DNA from: Rhizobiaceae bacterium
Lineage (GTDB): Bacteria > Pseudomonadota > Alphaproteobacteria > Rhizobiales > Rhizobiaceae
DNA: 64,000 bases
Direction of reading: 5' to 3'
Assembly (NCBI GenBank): GCA_023953845.1
Contig: JAMLJC010000001.1
Coordinates: 3,482,501 to 3,546,500 of the forward strand
Position numbers and translations under genes: made by a program
The notes under the pieces: generated by a model
The model's database searches: none
Told to the model about the DNA's origin: nothing
Seen by the model: only the letters and a program-made list of their open reading frames with translations
Shown here: one piece after another, positions 1 to 6,823 of the stretch
Numbering within the stretch: position 1 is the stretch's first letter
How the letters are laid out: each line of letters begins with the position of its first letter

Positions 1-1035
1 GAAATTCTTGAAGGCGAGGATCGACAGGATGAGCCGGCCTGGCTCATGCGGCACCAGTTCCTTCCAGTTGGCCGGATCGGGATCGGACACCGGCGCGGTG
101 ACGATCTTGAAATCCTTGGCGCCGTCGGCATTGGTCAGGATGAAGAAGACATCGCCGCCTTCCTCCAGATCGTACTGGCGTTCGGTCAGGCGCGGCGAGA
201 CGATCCTCGGTTCCGCCAGCGGATCGTCTGCCGGGATGATGCGGTACTCCGATGTCTCGTGATCGTGGATCGAGATGAAGATACAGCGGTTGTCGCGCGT
301 GCCGCCGACGCTGACGAAGAAGCCGGGGTCGGTCTCCTCGAAGATCAGCCGGTCTTCCGACGCAGGCGTGCCGACCTTGTGCAGGAAAACCTTGGACGGC
401 CGATGGTTCTCGTCCATGCGCGTGTAGAAGAACGCGCTGTTGTCGGCTGTCCACACGCCGTCGCCCCCGGTGTCCGGCACCTCGTCGGAACCGTCCGCGC
501 CGGTGGCGAGGTCGCGCACGCGCAGCGTGAAGAACTCCGATCCCTTGTCGTCAAACCCCCACAGCAGCCGCTTGTGGTCGCTCGAGTGGCCGACGCCGCC
601 GATGCGGAAATAGGGATGCCCCTCGGCCTCCGCGTCGCCGTCGAGGAAGATGGCCTGCTCGCCGCCGTCACGCGGCGTGCGGAAATAGCGCGGATGCTGG
701 CCGCCGAGCTTGAACGACGTGCCGTAGGCATAGGGGCCGTCCTTCATCGGCACGGAGGAGTCATCCTCCTTGATGCGGCCCTTCATCTCCTGGAACAACT
801 TCGCCTGAAGCTCGGTCGTGTCGGCCATCAGCTTTTCCTGATAGGCGTTTTCGGCCTCAAGATGCGCGCGGATGTCGGACGCCAGGACGTCTGGATCGCG
901 AAACACCTCCTGCCAGTTGCCGGCGCGCAGCCATGCATAGTCGTCCGTGCGACGGATGCCGTGATGCTCGTCCACGACGGGTCGACGGTCGGTTCCTGGA
1001 GCCGCCGGGGAAGCAAAGATGTGTCGAGGGGCCAT
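1..1035 (-). CDS. ptrB: Oligopeptidase B (prolyl oligopeptidase family), N-terminal part, cut by window edge
   Basis: The minus strand is open from an ATG at 1035 to the window start (345 codons visible). The translation begins MAPRHIFASPAAPG and has DDYAWLRAGNWQEV, LEAENAYQEK, and GRIKEDDSSVP followed by a YAYG stretch. These are the hallmarks of the N-terminal region and beta-propeller of oligopeptidase B, a cytosolic serine peptidase that cleaves short peptides after basic residues. The catalytic Ser-Asp-His domain would lie beyond the left edge, so activity cannot be judged. It is divergent from the next gene (about 115 bp between starts). The long plus-strand frame over it is a shadow with no family resemblance. 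Confidence 0.9.
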   Translation of the reverse strand, partial: MAPRHIFASPAAPGTDRRPVVDEHHGIRRTDDYAWLRAGNWQEVFRDPDVLASDIRAHLEAENAYQEKLMADTTELQAKLFQEMKGRIKEDDSSVPMKDGPYAYGTSFKLGGQHPRYFRTPRDGGEQAIFLDGDAEAEGHPYFRIGGVGHSSDHKRLLWGFDDKGSEFFTLRVRDLATGADGSDEVPDTGGDGVWTADNSAFFYTRMDENHRPSKVFLHKVGTPASEDRLIFEETDPGFFVSVGGTRDNRCIFISIHDHETSEYRIIPADDPLAEPRIVSPRLTERQYDLEEGGDVFFILTNADGAKDFKIVTAPVSDPDPANWKELVPHEPGRLILSILAFKNF

Positions 1036-1151
1036 TGTGCTCCTGCCGTGGTTTCGATCTGAACGCGTGGTGAACGGCGAGATCAGGAAGGGTTCAAGCA
1101 AAACCGTTTAGGCGTTTGCCGGAGCAATAGATAGCTATGAGGATCAACCAG

Positions 1152-1523
1152 ATGAAGACCACCCTTTTTCGAACCGCCGCCGCGCTCGTCGTCGCTTCGA
1201 CGGTGGCCTTCCTCGCCGGCCATGTGCAGGCGTCGGCTTTCGCGGCATGGCAGGTGAAGAACGTGGCGTGGGGCGACACGCTGAATGTCAGAAAATACCC
1301 GTCGAGCGGATCGCAGAAGCAGGCGGCCTATCCGAACGGCACGGTGTTGCAGATGACGGGAAAATGCACCGGCGGGATCGACCTGTTCGACATTTCCGGG
1401 CTGCCCGACCACAAGCAAAGGCAGCTTGTCCGCTACGAATGGTGCCAGATCTGGCACGATCCGAGGAATGACGGCCACTACGTCACGGGATGGGTCTACG
1501 GGCGATACATCGCGCCATACTGA
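1152..1523 (+). CDS. Small secreted SH3-like protein
   Basis: The 123-residue protein starts MKTTLFRTAAALVVAS and has a clear Sec signal peptide ending near HVQASA. The ATG at 1152 is preferred over an in-frame ATG at 1137 because AGGAT lies 8 bases before it. The mature part (WGDTLNVRKYPSSGS, NGTVLQMTGKC, WCQIWHD, GWVYGRYIAPY) has the layout of a bacterial SH3 domain: LNVR near the start and GWVxGxYI at the end. Two cysteines could form a disulfide. Such periplasmic proteins often bind cell-wall material, but the ligand here is unknown. It is a host gene, monocistronic, upstream of mucR. Confidence 0.75.
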   Translation: MKTTLFRTAAALVVASTVAFLAGHVQASAFAAWQVKNVAWGDTLNVRKYPSSGSQKQAAYPNGTVLQMTGKCTGGIDLFDISGLPDHKQRQLVRYEWCQIWHDPRNDGHYVTGWVYGRYIAPY

Positions 1524-2002
1524 CTGCCGGCCCGCACACAAAAAATGGCCGCAATTTCGCCTCAACTATGACAACCGGAAGTCTGACGGCCATATGCCGC
1601 CCGCATCTGCGACGACGAGGTTTGTCTGTCCAAGATGAACAAGGCGGATTTGATGATCTGATTTCGTTCCGACCGCTGAGGGGATGTTGTCGCGGCAAGG
1701 CTACTTGATCTCGATATCTATATCGACGCGCGCCCATGTAGTCCCTTGCCGACAGATGAATGCTCTCAGAAACTTCATGTGCCTTTTCGAAACAGACGTA
1801 TGAGAACGACCAAGTATATTTATCGGAAGAACAAAAAAAATCAGTGCTTTCATGACGAATTTGCATATCGAGCAATTGACTTGACGCCGGGCTCACTCCA
1901 TTGAGTGGAGCGCGCGTGATTCAAGCCAACAAGCACATAGAGCGTGCATCCCCCTAACTGCCGGGGGTCAACTGCAACTTCCTTATATTGGGGCCAACCA
2001 AC
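1524..2002. promoter_or_regulatory. 479-bp non-coding region upstream of mucR
   Basis: No convincing gene is present. The stretch 1790-1900 is AT-richer than its surroundings, with runs such as ACAAAAAAAATCAG. TTGACTTGACG occurs near 1877. A CCCCC/GGGGG hairpin (1950-1954 with 1963-1967) sits in what would be the mucR leader, about 40 bp before the ATG. MucR proteins are known to repress their own genes through AT-rich upstream DNA, which fits this architecture, but no defined operator can be assigned by eye. Confidence 0.4.
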
Positions 2003-2428
2003 ATGGAAACGTCAGAACCCTCTGCAGCGGATTCGGAGATGCTGATCGAGTTGACGGCGGATGTCGTAGCCGCCTATGTCAGCAACAATCCCGTGCCGAT
2101 CGGCGAATTGCCCAACCTCATCGCCAATGTTCATATCGCGCTGGGCCGCGTCGGCGGCGCGCCCGAACAGCCCGCGGCGGAGAAGCTCAAGCCGGCGGTG
2201 AACCCGAAGCGCTCCGTCCATGACGACTATATCGTCTGTCTCGAGGATGGGAAGAAGTTCAAGTCGCTGAAGCGCCACCTGATGACCCACTACAATCTGA
2301 CGCCCGAGCAGTATCGCGAGAAGTGGAATCTCGACCCCACCTATCCGATGGTCGCGCCGAACTATGCCGCCGCGCGTTCGCAACTGGCGAAGAAGATGGG
2401 CCTCGGCCGCAAGCGCAAGGGCCGCTGA
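2003..2428 (+). CDS. mucR: MucR/Ros-family zinc-finger transcriptional regulator
   Basis: The 141-residue protein has the acidic N-terminal oligomerisation part (ELTADVVAAYVSNNPV, ELPNLIANVH) and the C-terminal Ros/MucR DNA-binding domain (YIVCLEDGKKFKSLKRHL, MTHYNLTPEQYREKW). MucR proteins are H-NS-like regulators of exopolysaccharide, motility and cell-cycle genes in Hyphomicrobiales. In the zinc-finger position only one Cys is present (CLED rather than CxxC), as in rhizobial MucR proteins where Asp replaces the second Cys. The ATG at 2003 is chosen over an upstream in-frame TTG (1988), which would add only five residues. It ends in a strong terminator. The prophage lies about 330 bp downstream. 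Confidence 0.93.
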   Translation: METSEPSAADSEMLIELTADVVAAYVSNNPVPIGELPNLIANVHIALGRVGGAPEQPAAEKLKPAVNPKRSVHDDYIVCLEDGKKFKSLKRHLMTHYNLTPEQYREKWNLDPTYPMVAPNYAAARSQLAKKMGLGRKRKGR

Positions 2429-2450
2429 TTCCGGCCTCGCATCACCTGCG

Positions 2451-2478
2451 ACGGCGCCTTCGGGCGCCGTTTTCGTTT
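2451..2478 (+). terminator. Rho-independent terminator of mucR
   Basis: An 8-bp perfect stem (2451-2458 with 2463-2470, sequence ACGGCGCC and its complement) closes a TTCG tetraloop and is followed by TTTCGTTT. It starts 22 bases after the mucR stop. The same DNA encodes the C-terminal GARRRRRR tail of the convergent interrupted gene, so the two transcription units overlap tail to tail. Confidence 0.85.
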
Positions 2479-2757
2479 GCGGCGATGCTCTGGGCGCCAC
2501 CTGCAAGTCCGAGCGCGCGTTCGATCTCGTCGCATGCCTCCTTCAGCGCAATATGCCGATCGAGATCGTAGCTCCAGTGCCTGTGGAGCGCCTTCATTCT
2601 CTCCCGTTTCATCGCACGTCTTGCCTTTCCGAGCGCGTCCATCGTCGTCGCACGGTCCGCCTGCGCCGGATCGGGCAGATCCATGCCGCATGAAAGCCGC
2701 AGGGCGACCCGCCGCCGCGCTTCCGACAATTCGGCAGCCTTGCGCTCCGCGAACGCG

Positions 2758-2762
2758 ACGAT
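2758..2762. repeat. Left copy of the 5-bp target site duplication (ACGAT)
   Basis: ACGAT directly precedes the left TGT end of the prophage and recurs exactly at 48563-48567 after the right ACA end. Mu-type transposition generates 5-bp duplications. Confidence 0.92.
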
Positions 2763-2940
2763 TGTTGTTGGACACTTGGTTCTGACAGGCGGGATTAGGT
2801 GGGATTTACCGGGAACAGCCGAGAAAAGGTGAGGAAAACCGGGCGGTTGCGGGGCGTCGCGGGTGTCTAAATGGGCGGGCGCCTTAGACACTTGGTTTTG
2901 ACAGCCGGCGGCGCGGCGGACACTTGGTTTTGACAGCCGG
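2763..2940 (+). repeat. Left phage end with three transposase-type repeats (L1, L2, L3)
   Basis: Three direct copies of GACACTTGGTTYTGACA occur at 2771-2787, 2887-2903 and 2919-2935. The first copy, at the very end, has C instead of T inside the TTTT run; the two inner copies are identical over 22 bp. The arrangement (one terminal site, a gap of about 100 bp, then two close sites 32 bp apart) mirrors MuA sites L1, L2 and L3 of phage Mu. The gap also carries GTGTCTAA (2863-2870) pairing with TTAGACAC (2884-2891). They most likely bind the transposase encoded at 7339-9240. Confidence 0.85.
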
Positions 2941-3194
2941 CCGGCAGAGCGGGGAGGCGTTCAAAGGCCTTTCAAAAACCCTTCAAACCGCAGAAATCCG
3001 CCTTTTAAGGGCTGGCCGATTGCCCGGCGTAGGGCTCGAATCAACCAAGTCGCAAACTGCTAATCGTGGAAATGATTGCCGCGATCACCGGCGAAGGCCA
3101 GAACAGGCGGCTTATCTAGAAAAATCAATGCGCTAGCTGAAAGCGAGGGCGGTCGCGATCGCGGAACAAATTTTCTACCGGCGAATGCACCGCG
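2941..3194. other. Left-end non-coding DNA
   Basis: About 250 bp between the transposase-site cluster and the stop codon of the first leftward gene. A short plus-strand frame (2924-3136) begins inside the end repeats and has no protein character, so I leave it out. No terminator with a T run is obvious. Confidence 0.5.
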
Positions 3195-3722
3195 TTATTG
3201 CCACTCGGCCGGAAGGTCGCGGTCGTAAACGACCCGGAACAACTGGCCGGCCTGTGCCCTGGCTATCGCGAATTCGGCCGGATCGAGCTGGCCGGCACAG
3301 GAGCGCAAGTTCATGAGGTCGGTATCGTCGACCTTGGCGCTGCCGGACGCGGCGATGACGATTCGCCACGCACATCCAAGCGTCTTTGCGGGCTGGATGG
3401 CGCCCTGGCAGCCGTCCCAGAGACAGTAGCTGACATTGCGCTGCGCCTGATAATTGCCCTTGTAGGCGAAAGGCAGCTCTATCGCCAAGGTTGCCTGGGA
3501 ATAGTGGCATTGCGAGTCATCGTCCTCGCAGGAGCCATAGCTGAACGCGAAACCATCAGGAACTTCAGGCCACCGATGCGCGTCATCCTCAAGGTAGGAA
3601 ATGGCAGCTTCTATGCTGTTGATCTGCTTTCGAGCGTCATCGAGTTCGTCGGCCATCGCGTTGGCAAAAGCGGTGAAAACGGCCGCCAACGCGAACAGTC
3701 CGATAGCAGTAGCGCGATGCAT
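3195..3722 (-). CDS. Secreted protein of unknown function, last gene of the leftward operon
   Basis: The 175-residue protein starts MHRATAIGLFALAAVFTAFANA, a clear signal peptide. The ATG at 3722 has AGGAGGAG at ideal spacing and overlaps the previous stop (TAATG). The mature part has six cysteines (GSCEDDDSQCHYS, SYCLWDGCQG, GCAWRI, RSCAGQ), which suggests periplasmic disulfides, and an N-terminal helix (DELDDARKQINSIEAAISYLED). I recognise no family. Being read from the lysogeny side of the prophage, it is a candidate for a gene expressed in the lysogen, such as an exclusion or host-fitness factor; this is inference from position only. Confidence 0.7.
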   Translation of the reverse strand: MHRATAIGLFALAAVFTAFANAMADELDDARKQINSIEAAISYLEDDAHRWPEVPDGFAFSYGSCEDDDSQCHYSQATLAIELPFAYKGNYQAQRNVSYCLWDGCQGAIQPAKTLGCAWRIVIAASGSAKVDDTDLMNLRSCAGQLDPAEFAIARAQAGQLFRVVYDRDLPAEWQ

Positions 3723-4015
3723 TAATTCTCCTCCTGCGCTAACCCACCGCGCCGCTGCCATGCTGTCAAGGGTTCCCTCAGCGTCGGCGGGGGCACCGGG
3801 CCGTTGCAGGTTGCGGCCCAGGGCGGCGGGCCTTCGCCGAAGACGGCGCGATGCGCGTGGGTGACCGCCACGCAGAGGTCGCGAAACGCGGCATAGTGGG
3901 GCGAGCCGACGCGAACACGGGAACTGTGCGCGCAAGCGATGTTCATCATCTTGATGAGATCGTCCTGCAGTTCACGGGTTGCGAGGAGGTACGGCGGCAG
4001 TCGACGGCGTCCCAT
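3722..4015 (-). CDS. 97-aa protein of unknown function
   Basis: Starts MGRRRLPPYLLATRELQDDL with GGAGG seven bases before the ATG, and ends in a TAATG overlap with the next gene, so the two are translationally coupled. The protein is mostly helical (ATRELQDDLIKMMNIACAHSS, FRDLCVAVTHAHRAVFG) with a Pro-rich tail. No family recognised. It is the second gene of the operon that starts behind the LexA-type box at 4291-4305. Confidence 0.65.
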   Translation of the reverse strand: MGRRRLPPYLLATRELQDDLIKMMNIACAHSSRVRVGSPHYAAFRDLCVAVTHAHRAVFGEGPPPWAATCNGPVPPPTLREPLTAWQRRGGLAQEEN

Positions 4016-4026
4016 GTGAGCCTCCG

Positions 4027-4269
4027 TCAGTGAATCGTGTCGAGCGCCGGCACTTCGCCGAGCTGGTGGACGATCGAGACGTCGAAGCTCTCGCCGGTGA
4101 CGTCGTCATAGCGGAATTCAACGGTCGCGACGCCGGCATAGCGCGCCGCCATGGCCTTGGCGCGACGTAACGCGCTCTCTCGCGTCTCGGCTCGGATAGA
4201 CTGGTCGGGCTGCAGGCGTCCGCGCAGCTTGCGGAAAGGCAGGATAATAACGCGCTTGTCCTCGGACAT
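4027..4269 (-). CDS. 80-aa protein, first gene of a LexA-box operon; antirepressor candidate
   Basis: Starts MSEDKRVIILPFRKLRGRL behind AGGGAGAACAAA, a good ribosome site. The protein mixes a basic N-terminal half (RAETRESALRRAKAMAARYAG) with an acidic C-terminal half (EFRYDDVTGESFDVSIVHQ). No family recognised. The promoter region carries GTTC-N7-GTTC, so SOS induction is likely. In other temperate phages small LexA-controlled proteins (Tum of phage 186, antirepressors of Gifsy phages) inactivate the CI repressor; whether this protein does so is inference from position and size only. Confidence 0.65.
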   Translation of the reverse strand: MSEDKRVIILPFRKLRGRLQPDQSIRAETRESALRRAKAMAARYAGVATVEFRYDDVTGESFDVSIVHQLGEVPALDTIH

Positions 4270-4290
4270 TTTGTTCTCCCTATTGCTGAT

Positions 4291-4326
4291 GTTCCTATTT
4301 TGTTCACCATGGTGACCGGGAGTCAA
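4291..4326 (-). promoter_or_regulatory. LexA-type box and promoter of the leftward small-gene operon
   Basis: GTTC at 4291-4294 and 4302-4305 are separated by exactly 7 bases (CTATTTT), the alphaproteobacterial LexA consensus. A third GTTC lies at 4273-4276. On the minus strand TTGACT (4321-4326) could serve as -35, with a weak CAAAAT -10 overlapping the box. A perfect 12-bp palindrome TCACCATGGTGA (4304-4315) sits between them. The spacing places the start site just before the 4269 ATG. Confidence 0.55.
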
Positions 4327-4345
4327 CGGGGAGAGGAAAAGATTC

Positions 4346-5056
4346 TTATCGACCGAAAGCACGGGGCTTCCCGCCAGCGAAAAACACCATGCCATGGATG
4401 CGGACACGATGCTGGATGTCATCGTAAGGGATCGTCTCCGGCGCATAGGCGGGATTGTCGGAAATCACCTTGAGATCGCCGTTCATCAGCACCTGCAGGC
4501 GTTTCAGCAGAAGGCGCTCGTCGTCGAGAGAGAAGACGAAGATGCCACCGCGCTCGACGATGCGCCACTCGACGTCCTGCACAACCATCAGCACATCGCC
4601 GTCACGGATAGTCGGCTCCATGGAATCGCCGGACCCTTCGAGTACGCCCACAACAGCGTTGGGCGGCGCCCAGGCCGGCAGGTTGCGGCGAAGCCAGTCT
4701 CTGCCCACCGCGAAATAATCACTGATGTCCTGCTTGGGGACCAAGCCCCCACCTGCCGAGGCGCGCGCCTCATATCGTGGGAGCATCACCATGTCGCCCA
4801 CCGATCCGACCAAAACCATTTCCGTTGAACGGGAGGTTTCCTCGCCCGTCAGCAACCAGTGAATATCTGTGCCGAATCGTTCTCTCAAACGTACGAGAAA
4901 ATCTACGTCGGGAGCCCGATCGCCCCGCTCATAGTTACCTAGAGTGCTGTCAGAAACACCCAATTCCTTCGCGAACTGCAGGCGGGAAACACCTGGGTGA
5001 AGGCTCTTAAGTCGATGCCCAATATCGCGTTTTTGGGTTTGAGCTTCCTCGTCCAT
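4346..5056 (-). CDS. Phage repressor, XRE HTH plus S24/LexA-type peptidase domain
   Basis: The 236-residue protein has an N-terminal XRE helix-turn-helix (RLQFAKELGVSDSTLGNYERGDRAP, about residues 25-49) and a C-terminal S24 domain. Visible are the nucleophile in GSGDSMEPTI (Ser145), the base in LLLKRLQV (Lys185) and an Ala-Gly bond (ASAGGG, 101-102) where self-cleavage would occur. It is the likely immunity repressor, opposed to the rightward early genes, and should be destroyed by activated RecA. Start uncertain: ATGs at 5056, 5071 and 5125 are in frame and none has a well-placed Shine-Dalgarno. I prefer 5056 because the longer forms would read through the palindromic operator at 5071-5103. 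Confidence 0.9.
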   Translation of the reverse strand: MDEEAQTQKRDIGHRLKSLHPGVSRLQFAKELGVSDSTLGNYERGDRAPDVDFLVRLRERFGTDIHWLLTGEETSRSTEMVLVGSVGDMVMLPRYEARASAGGGLVPKQDISDYFAVGRDWLRRNLPAWAPPNAVVGVLEGSGDSMEPTIRDGDVLMVVQDVEWRIVERGGIFVFSLDDERLLLKRLQVLMNGDLKVISDNPAYAPETIPYDDIQHRVRIHGMVFFAGGKPRAFGR

Positions 5057-5070
5057 CCTTTTGATGCACA

Positions 5071-5115
5071 TTTGGGACAATTGTAATTGAAAATTATCCC
5101 AAACGTGCGTATTCT
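5071..5115 (+). promoter_or_regulatory. Early operator-promoter between repressor and Ner-like gene
   Basis: TTTGGGA (5071-5077) and TCCCAAA (5097-5103) form an inverted repeat around an AT-rich core with AATT motifs. On the plus strand TTGAAA (5087-5092) and TATTCT (5110-5115) are separated by 17 bases, a good sigma-70 promoter whose -35 lies inside the palindrome. Repressor bound to the palindrome would block the rightward early transcript. The first early gene starts at 5181, giving a leader of about 60 bases. Confidence 0.65.
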
Positions 5116-5180
5116 CCGTCCCCATAGTGATTTGACACCCCGAAAAAACCCGCGTGGCGGCGGGTCAAACGGAGACGAGG

Positions 5181-5471
5181 ATGCAGAGCACCGGACGTGT
5201 CTGGGACAGGCACGCAATCCGCGAGGAAGTTTGGCGGCGCGGATCGACCCTGAACCGCATCGACCGCAAATACGGTCTCACCCCTTCATCGGCGCGCGTC
5301 GCGCTTCGCAGACCGAACAAGGCCGGCGAGCTAGCGCTCGCCGACTTCCTCGGCGTGCCTGTCGAAGACCTGTTCCGGTACCGGACCGCCTCTTCGCCGG
5401 AAAACGGTAGCGCGAGCGAACACGGCAAGTCGAGTCGAAACGGCAACTCCGTTTCGACAGGGGGGCGTTGA
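5181..5471 (+). CDS. Ner-like / Nlp-family DNA-binding regulator
   Basis: The 96-residue protein starts MQSTGRVWDRHAIREEVWRRG behind GGAGACGAGG. The middle (RIDRKYGLTPSSARVALRRPN, then AGELALADFLGVPVEDLFRYR) matches the Ner/SfsB (Nlp) family: a compact HTH followed by the conserved ADFLGVP-type segment. In Mu, Ner is the first early gene and turns down the early and repressor promoters. The position here, first gene rightward from the operator, agrees. The Ser/Asn/Gly-rich tail after residue 75 appears disordered. Confidence 0.88.
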   Translation: MQSTGRVWDRHAIREEVWRRGSTLNRIDRKYGLTPSSARVALRRPNKAGELALADFLGVPVEDLFRYRTASSPENGSASEHGKSSRNGNSVSTGGR

Positions 5472-5560
5472 TGCCGGTGAACGTCGCCAGCAGTCTGCTC
5501 GTCGGCTCACTTCTCGTCGCCTTCGCAATCGGCGGCGCGGCAATCCTCGGAGTGTGGTGA
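5471..5560 (+). CDS. 29-aa putative membrane micropeptide
   Basis: A 30-codon frame (MPVNVASSLLVGSL, then a Gly/Ala/Val-rich hydrophobic run) lies exactly between two coding genes. Its ATG overlaps the Ner-like stop (TGATG at 5469-5473) and its stop overlaps the next ATG (TGATG at 5558-5562). Such coupling on both sides argues for translation. The product would be one transmembrane helix with almost no soluble part. Function unknown. Confidence 0.6.
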   Translation: MPVNVASSLLVGSLLVAFAIGGAAILGVW

Positions 5561-5964
5561 TGCGCCGTCCCCAAAACCATCGCTGGCCCGACCGCCTGCC
5601 GCTCGACGACGATGCGGCGATCGCCGCGCGCCTGCCGGAGAAGGCTTTCGCAGCCACTGTCGCGGTCATTCGCGGCGTCAGCCCGCCCATGACCCACGAA
5701 TACCTGATCTGCGGACCTCGGGCCGGTACGGCGACCACCGACTGGCTCCGCCAGTGCGTCATCTACATGATGGTGGGCCGCCTCGGCCACACGCTCGCCG
5801 ATTGCAGCCGGCTGATGCGCCGTGATCGGAAGAGCGTCCGCTACAGCGTCTACCGTGTCCTGGAAGCCGTCGAGGAGTCTCCGGCTACAGCGCAATTCCT
5901 CGATTACCTCGAAGGCCAGCTCGTCGGCGAGTTGCGCCGCATGACCTATGACGGAGAGATTTAG
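5560..5964 (+). CDS. DnaA domain IV-like HTH protein
   Basis: 134 residues. The C-terminal half (LRQCVIYMMVGRLGHTLADC, then RRDRKSVRYSVYRV) follows the DnaA domain IV pattern: a helix, an HTH, and the RDRK-V-Y signature equivalent to RDHSTV-YA of DnaA. There is no AAA+ module. The host protein at 48797-49207 has the same architecture (RQVAMYVAHVTLRLTMAEVG, GRDRKTVQYACHTVE). Phage Mu lacks such a gene. It may bind DnaA-box-like DNA, influencing replication or transcription; function unproven. The start overlaps the micropeptide stop and the stop overlaps the next GTG. Confidence 0.7.
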   Translation: MRRPQNHRWPDRLPLDDDAAIAARLPEKAFAATVAVIRGVSPPMTHEYLICGPRAGTATTDWLRQCVIYMMVGRLGHTLADCSRLMRRDRKSVRYSVYRVLEAVEESPATAQFLDYLEGQLVGELRRMTYDGEI

Positions 5965-6821
5965 TGGCAGCGTTCAAAACCATCCCGTTGGCCGATATAC
6001 GGGTGCCCGAGCGCCTGCGTGCGGTCGAAGACGATCATGCGCTGGCCATCCAGGCGTCGATCGTCCAGCACGGCCTGCTCAATCCGATCACGGTTCGCCT
6101 GCTTGAGGGCGGCACGGCGTATGCGCTGGTCGCCGGCGCGCATCGGTTGCGTGCCATAGAGCTTCTCGGCGAGGCCGAGATCGACGCCGTCATCGTCGAG
6201 GCAGACGACGACGAAGCCGTCATGCTTGAGGTCTCGGAGAACCTCTTCCGCAACGAGCTTTCCGCACTCGACCGGGCCGTGTTCGTCCTATCCTATCGCG
6301 AAGCGTGGGAGCGGAAGCACGGCAGGGTCAGACGTGGAAATCCCAATTCCGCCAAGTTGGCGGAATTGCCGGAAAGCCCGCTCGACCAAGTCCAGCAAGA
6401 GGCAGCAACGGGCTTTTCGAAGCACGTCGCAGAGAAACTCGGCTTATCTCCGCGCGCCGTGGAGCGCGCGCAATTCCTCGGGCAGCACCTGCATCCGGAT
6501 CTGCGACGAGTGCTTCGCGGTACGGCCGAAGCTGAGAACCAGAGCCTTCTGGAGAAGCTCGCTCGTCTCGGGGAGGGCATGCAGCTGAAGGTGGTCGCCG
6601 ACGTGAAGGCGTCGGTGCCGCTGTCCTACGTCCTCGAACACGCGATGGGCCGGCCGGCCGCCGTTGATCCCGATCGCGACTACACGGCGCTCGTGGCTGC
6701 ATGGGAGCGGGCGGGCAAAAAGGACCGCGACCGTTTCCTTCTGGCGATCGGCGCCGCCATCAAGACGACGCGCAACCGTCTGCCGACGCTGTCCGACCTG
6801 ATGTCGGAGGTGGAAGACTGA
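5964..6821 (+). CDS. ParB-like N-terminal nuclease/CTPase domain protein
   Basis: The 285-residue protein has a GTG start overlapping the previous stop. Residues 1-90 form a ParB/Srx fold: IPLADIRVPERLR, HGLLNPITVR, AGAHRLRAIELLG (the GxxRxxA-type box) and EVSENLFRNELSALDRA (box II). The middle contains an HTH-like helix pair (FSKHVAEKLGLSPRAVERAQFLG). ParB-like proteins are common in the early region of alphaproteobacterial transposable phages, where they could act in DNA partition or gene regulation. The true role is unknown; no parS-like repeat cluster is seen nearby. Confidence 0.8.
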   Translation: MAAFKTIPLADIRVPERLRAVEDDHALAIQASIVQHGLLNPITVRLLEGGTAYALVAGAHRLRAIELLGEAEIDAVIVEADDDEAVMLEVSENLFRNELSALDRAVFVLSYREAWERKHGRVRRGNPNSAKLAELPESPLDQVQQEAATGFSKHVAEKLGLSPRAVERAQFLGQHLHPDLRRVLRGTAEAENQSLLEKLARLGEGMQLKVVADVKASVPLSYVLEHAMGRPAAVDPDRDYTALVAAWERAGKKDRDRFLLAIGAAIKTTRNRLPTLSDLMSEVED

Positions 6822-6823
6822 CG

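Larger units (their letters stand above)
2442..2762 (-). pseudogene. 3 prime part of a host gene split by the prophage (113-aa protein of unknown function)
   Basis: Removing 2763-48562 and one copy of the 5-bp duplication joins this segment to 48563-48588. The result is one uninterrupted frame of 113 codons plus stop, starting MHAFQQEIVAFAERK and ending NGARRRRRR. The ATG at 48588 has AGGAGAA just upstream on the minus strand, so the intact gene was real. The product is a small, charged, largely helical cytoplasmic-type protein (ERKAAELSEARRR, RRAMKRERMKALHRHWSYD) of no recognised family. In this copy only codons after residue 8 remain here; the frame now starts inside phage DNA at 2891 and may still give a chimeric peptide. 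Confidence 0.85.

Noticed and set aside
46..1062. Long plus-strand frame over the oligopeptidase gene
   Set aside because: Reads as Arg/Val-rich low-complexity shadow; the minus strand gives a textbook oligopeptidase B.
2924..3136. Plus-strand frame at the left phage end
   Set aside because: Begins inside the transposase-site repeats and shows no protein character or ribosome site.
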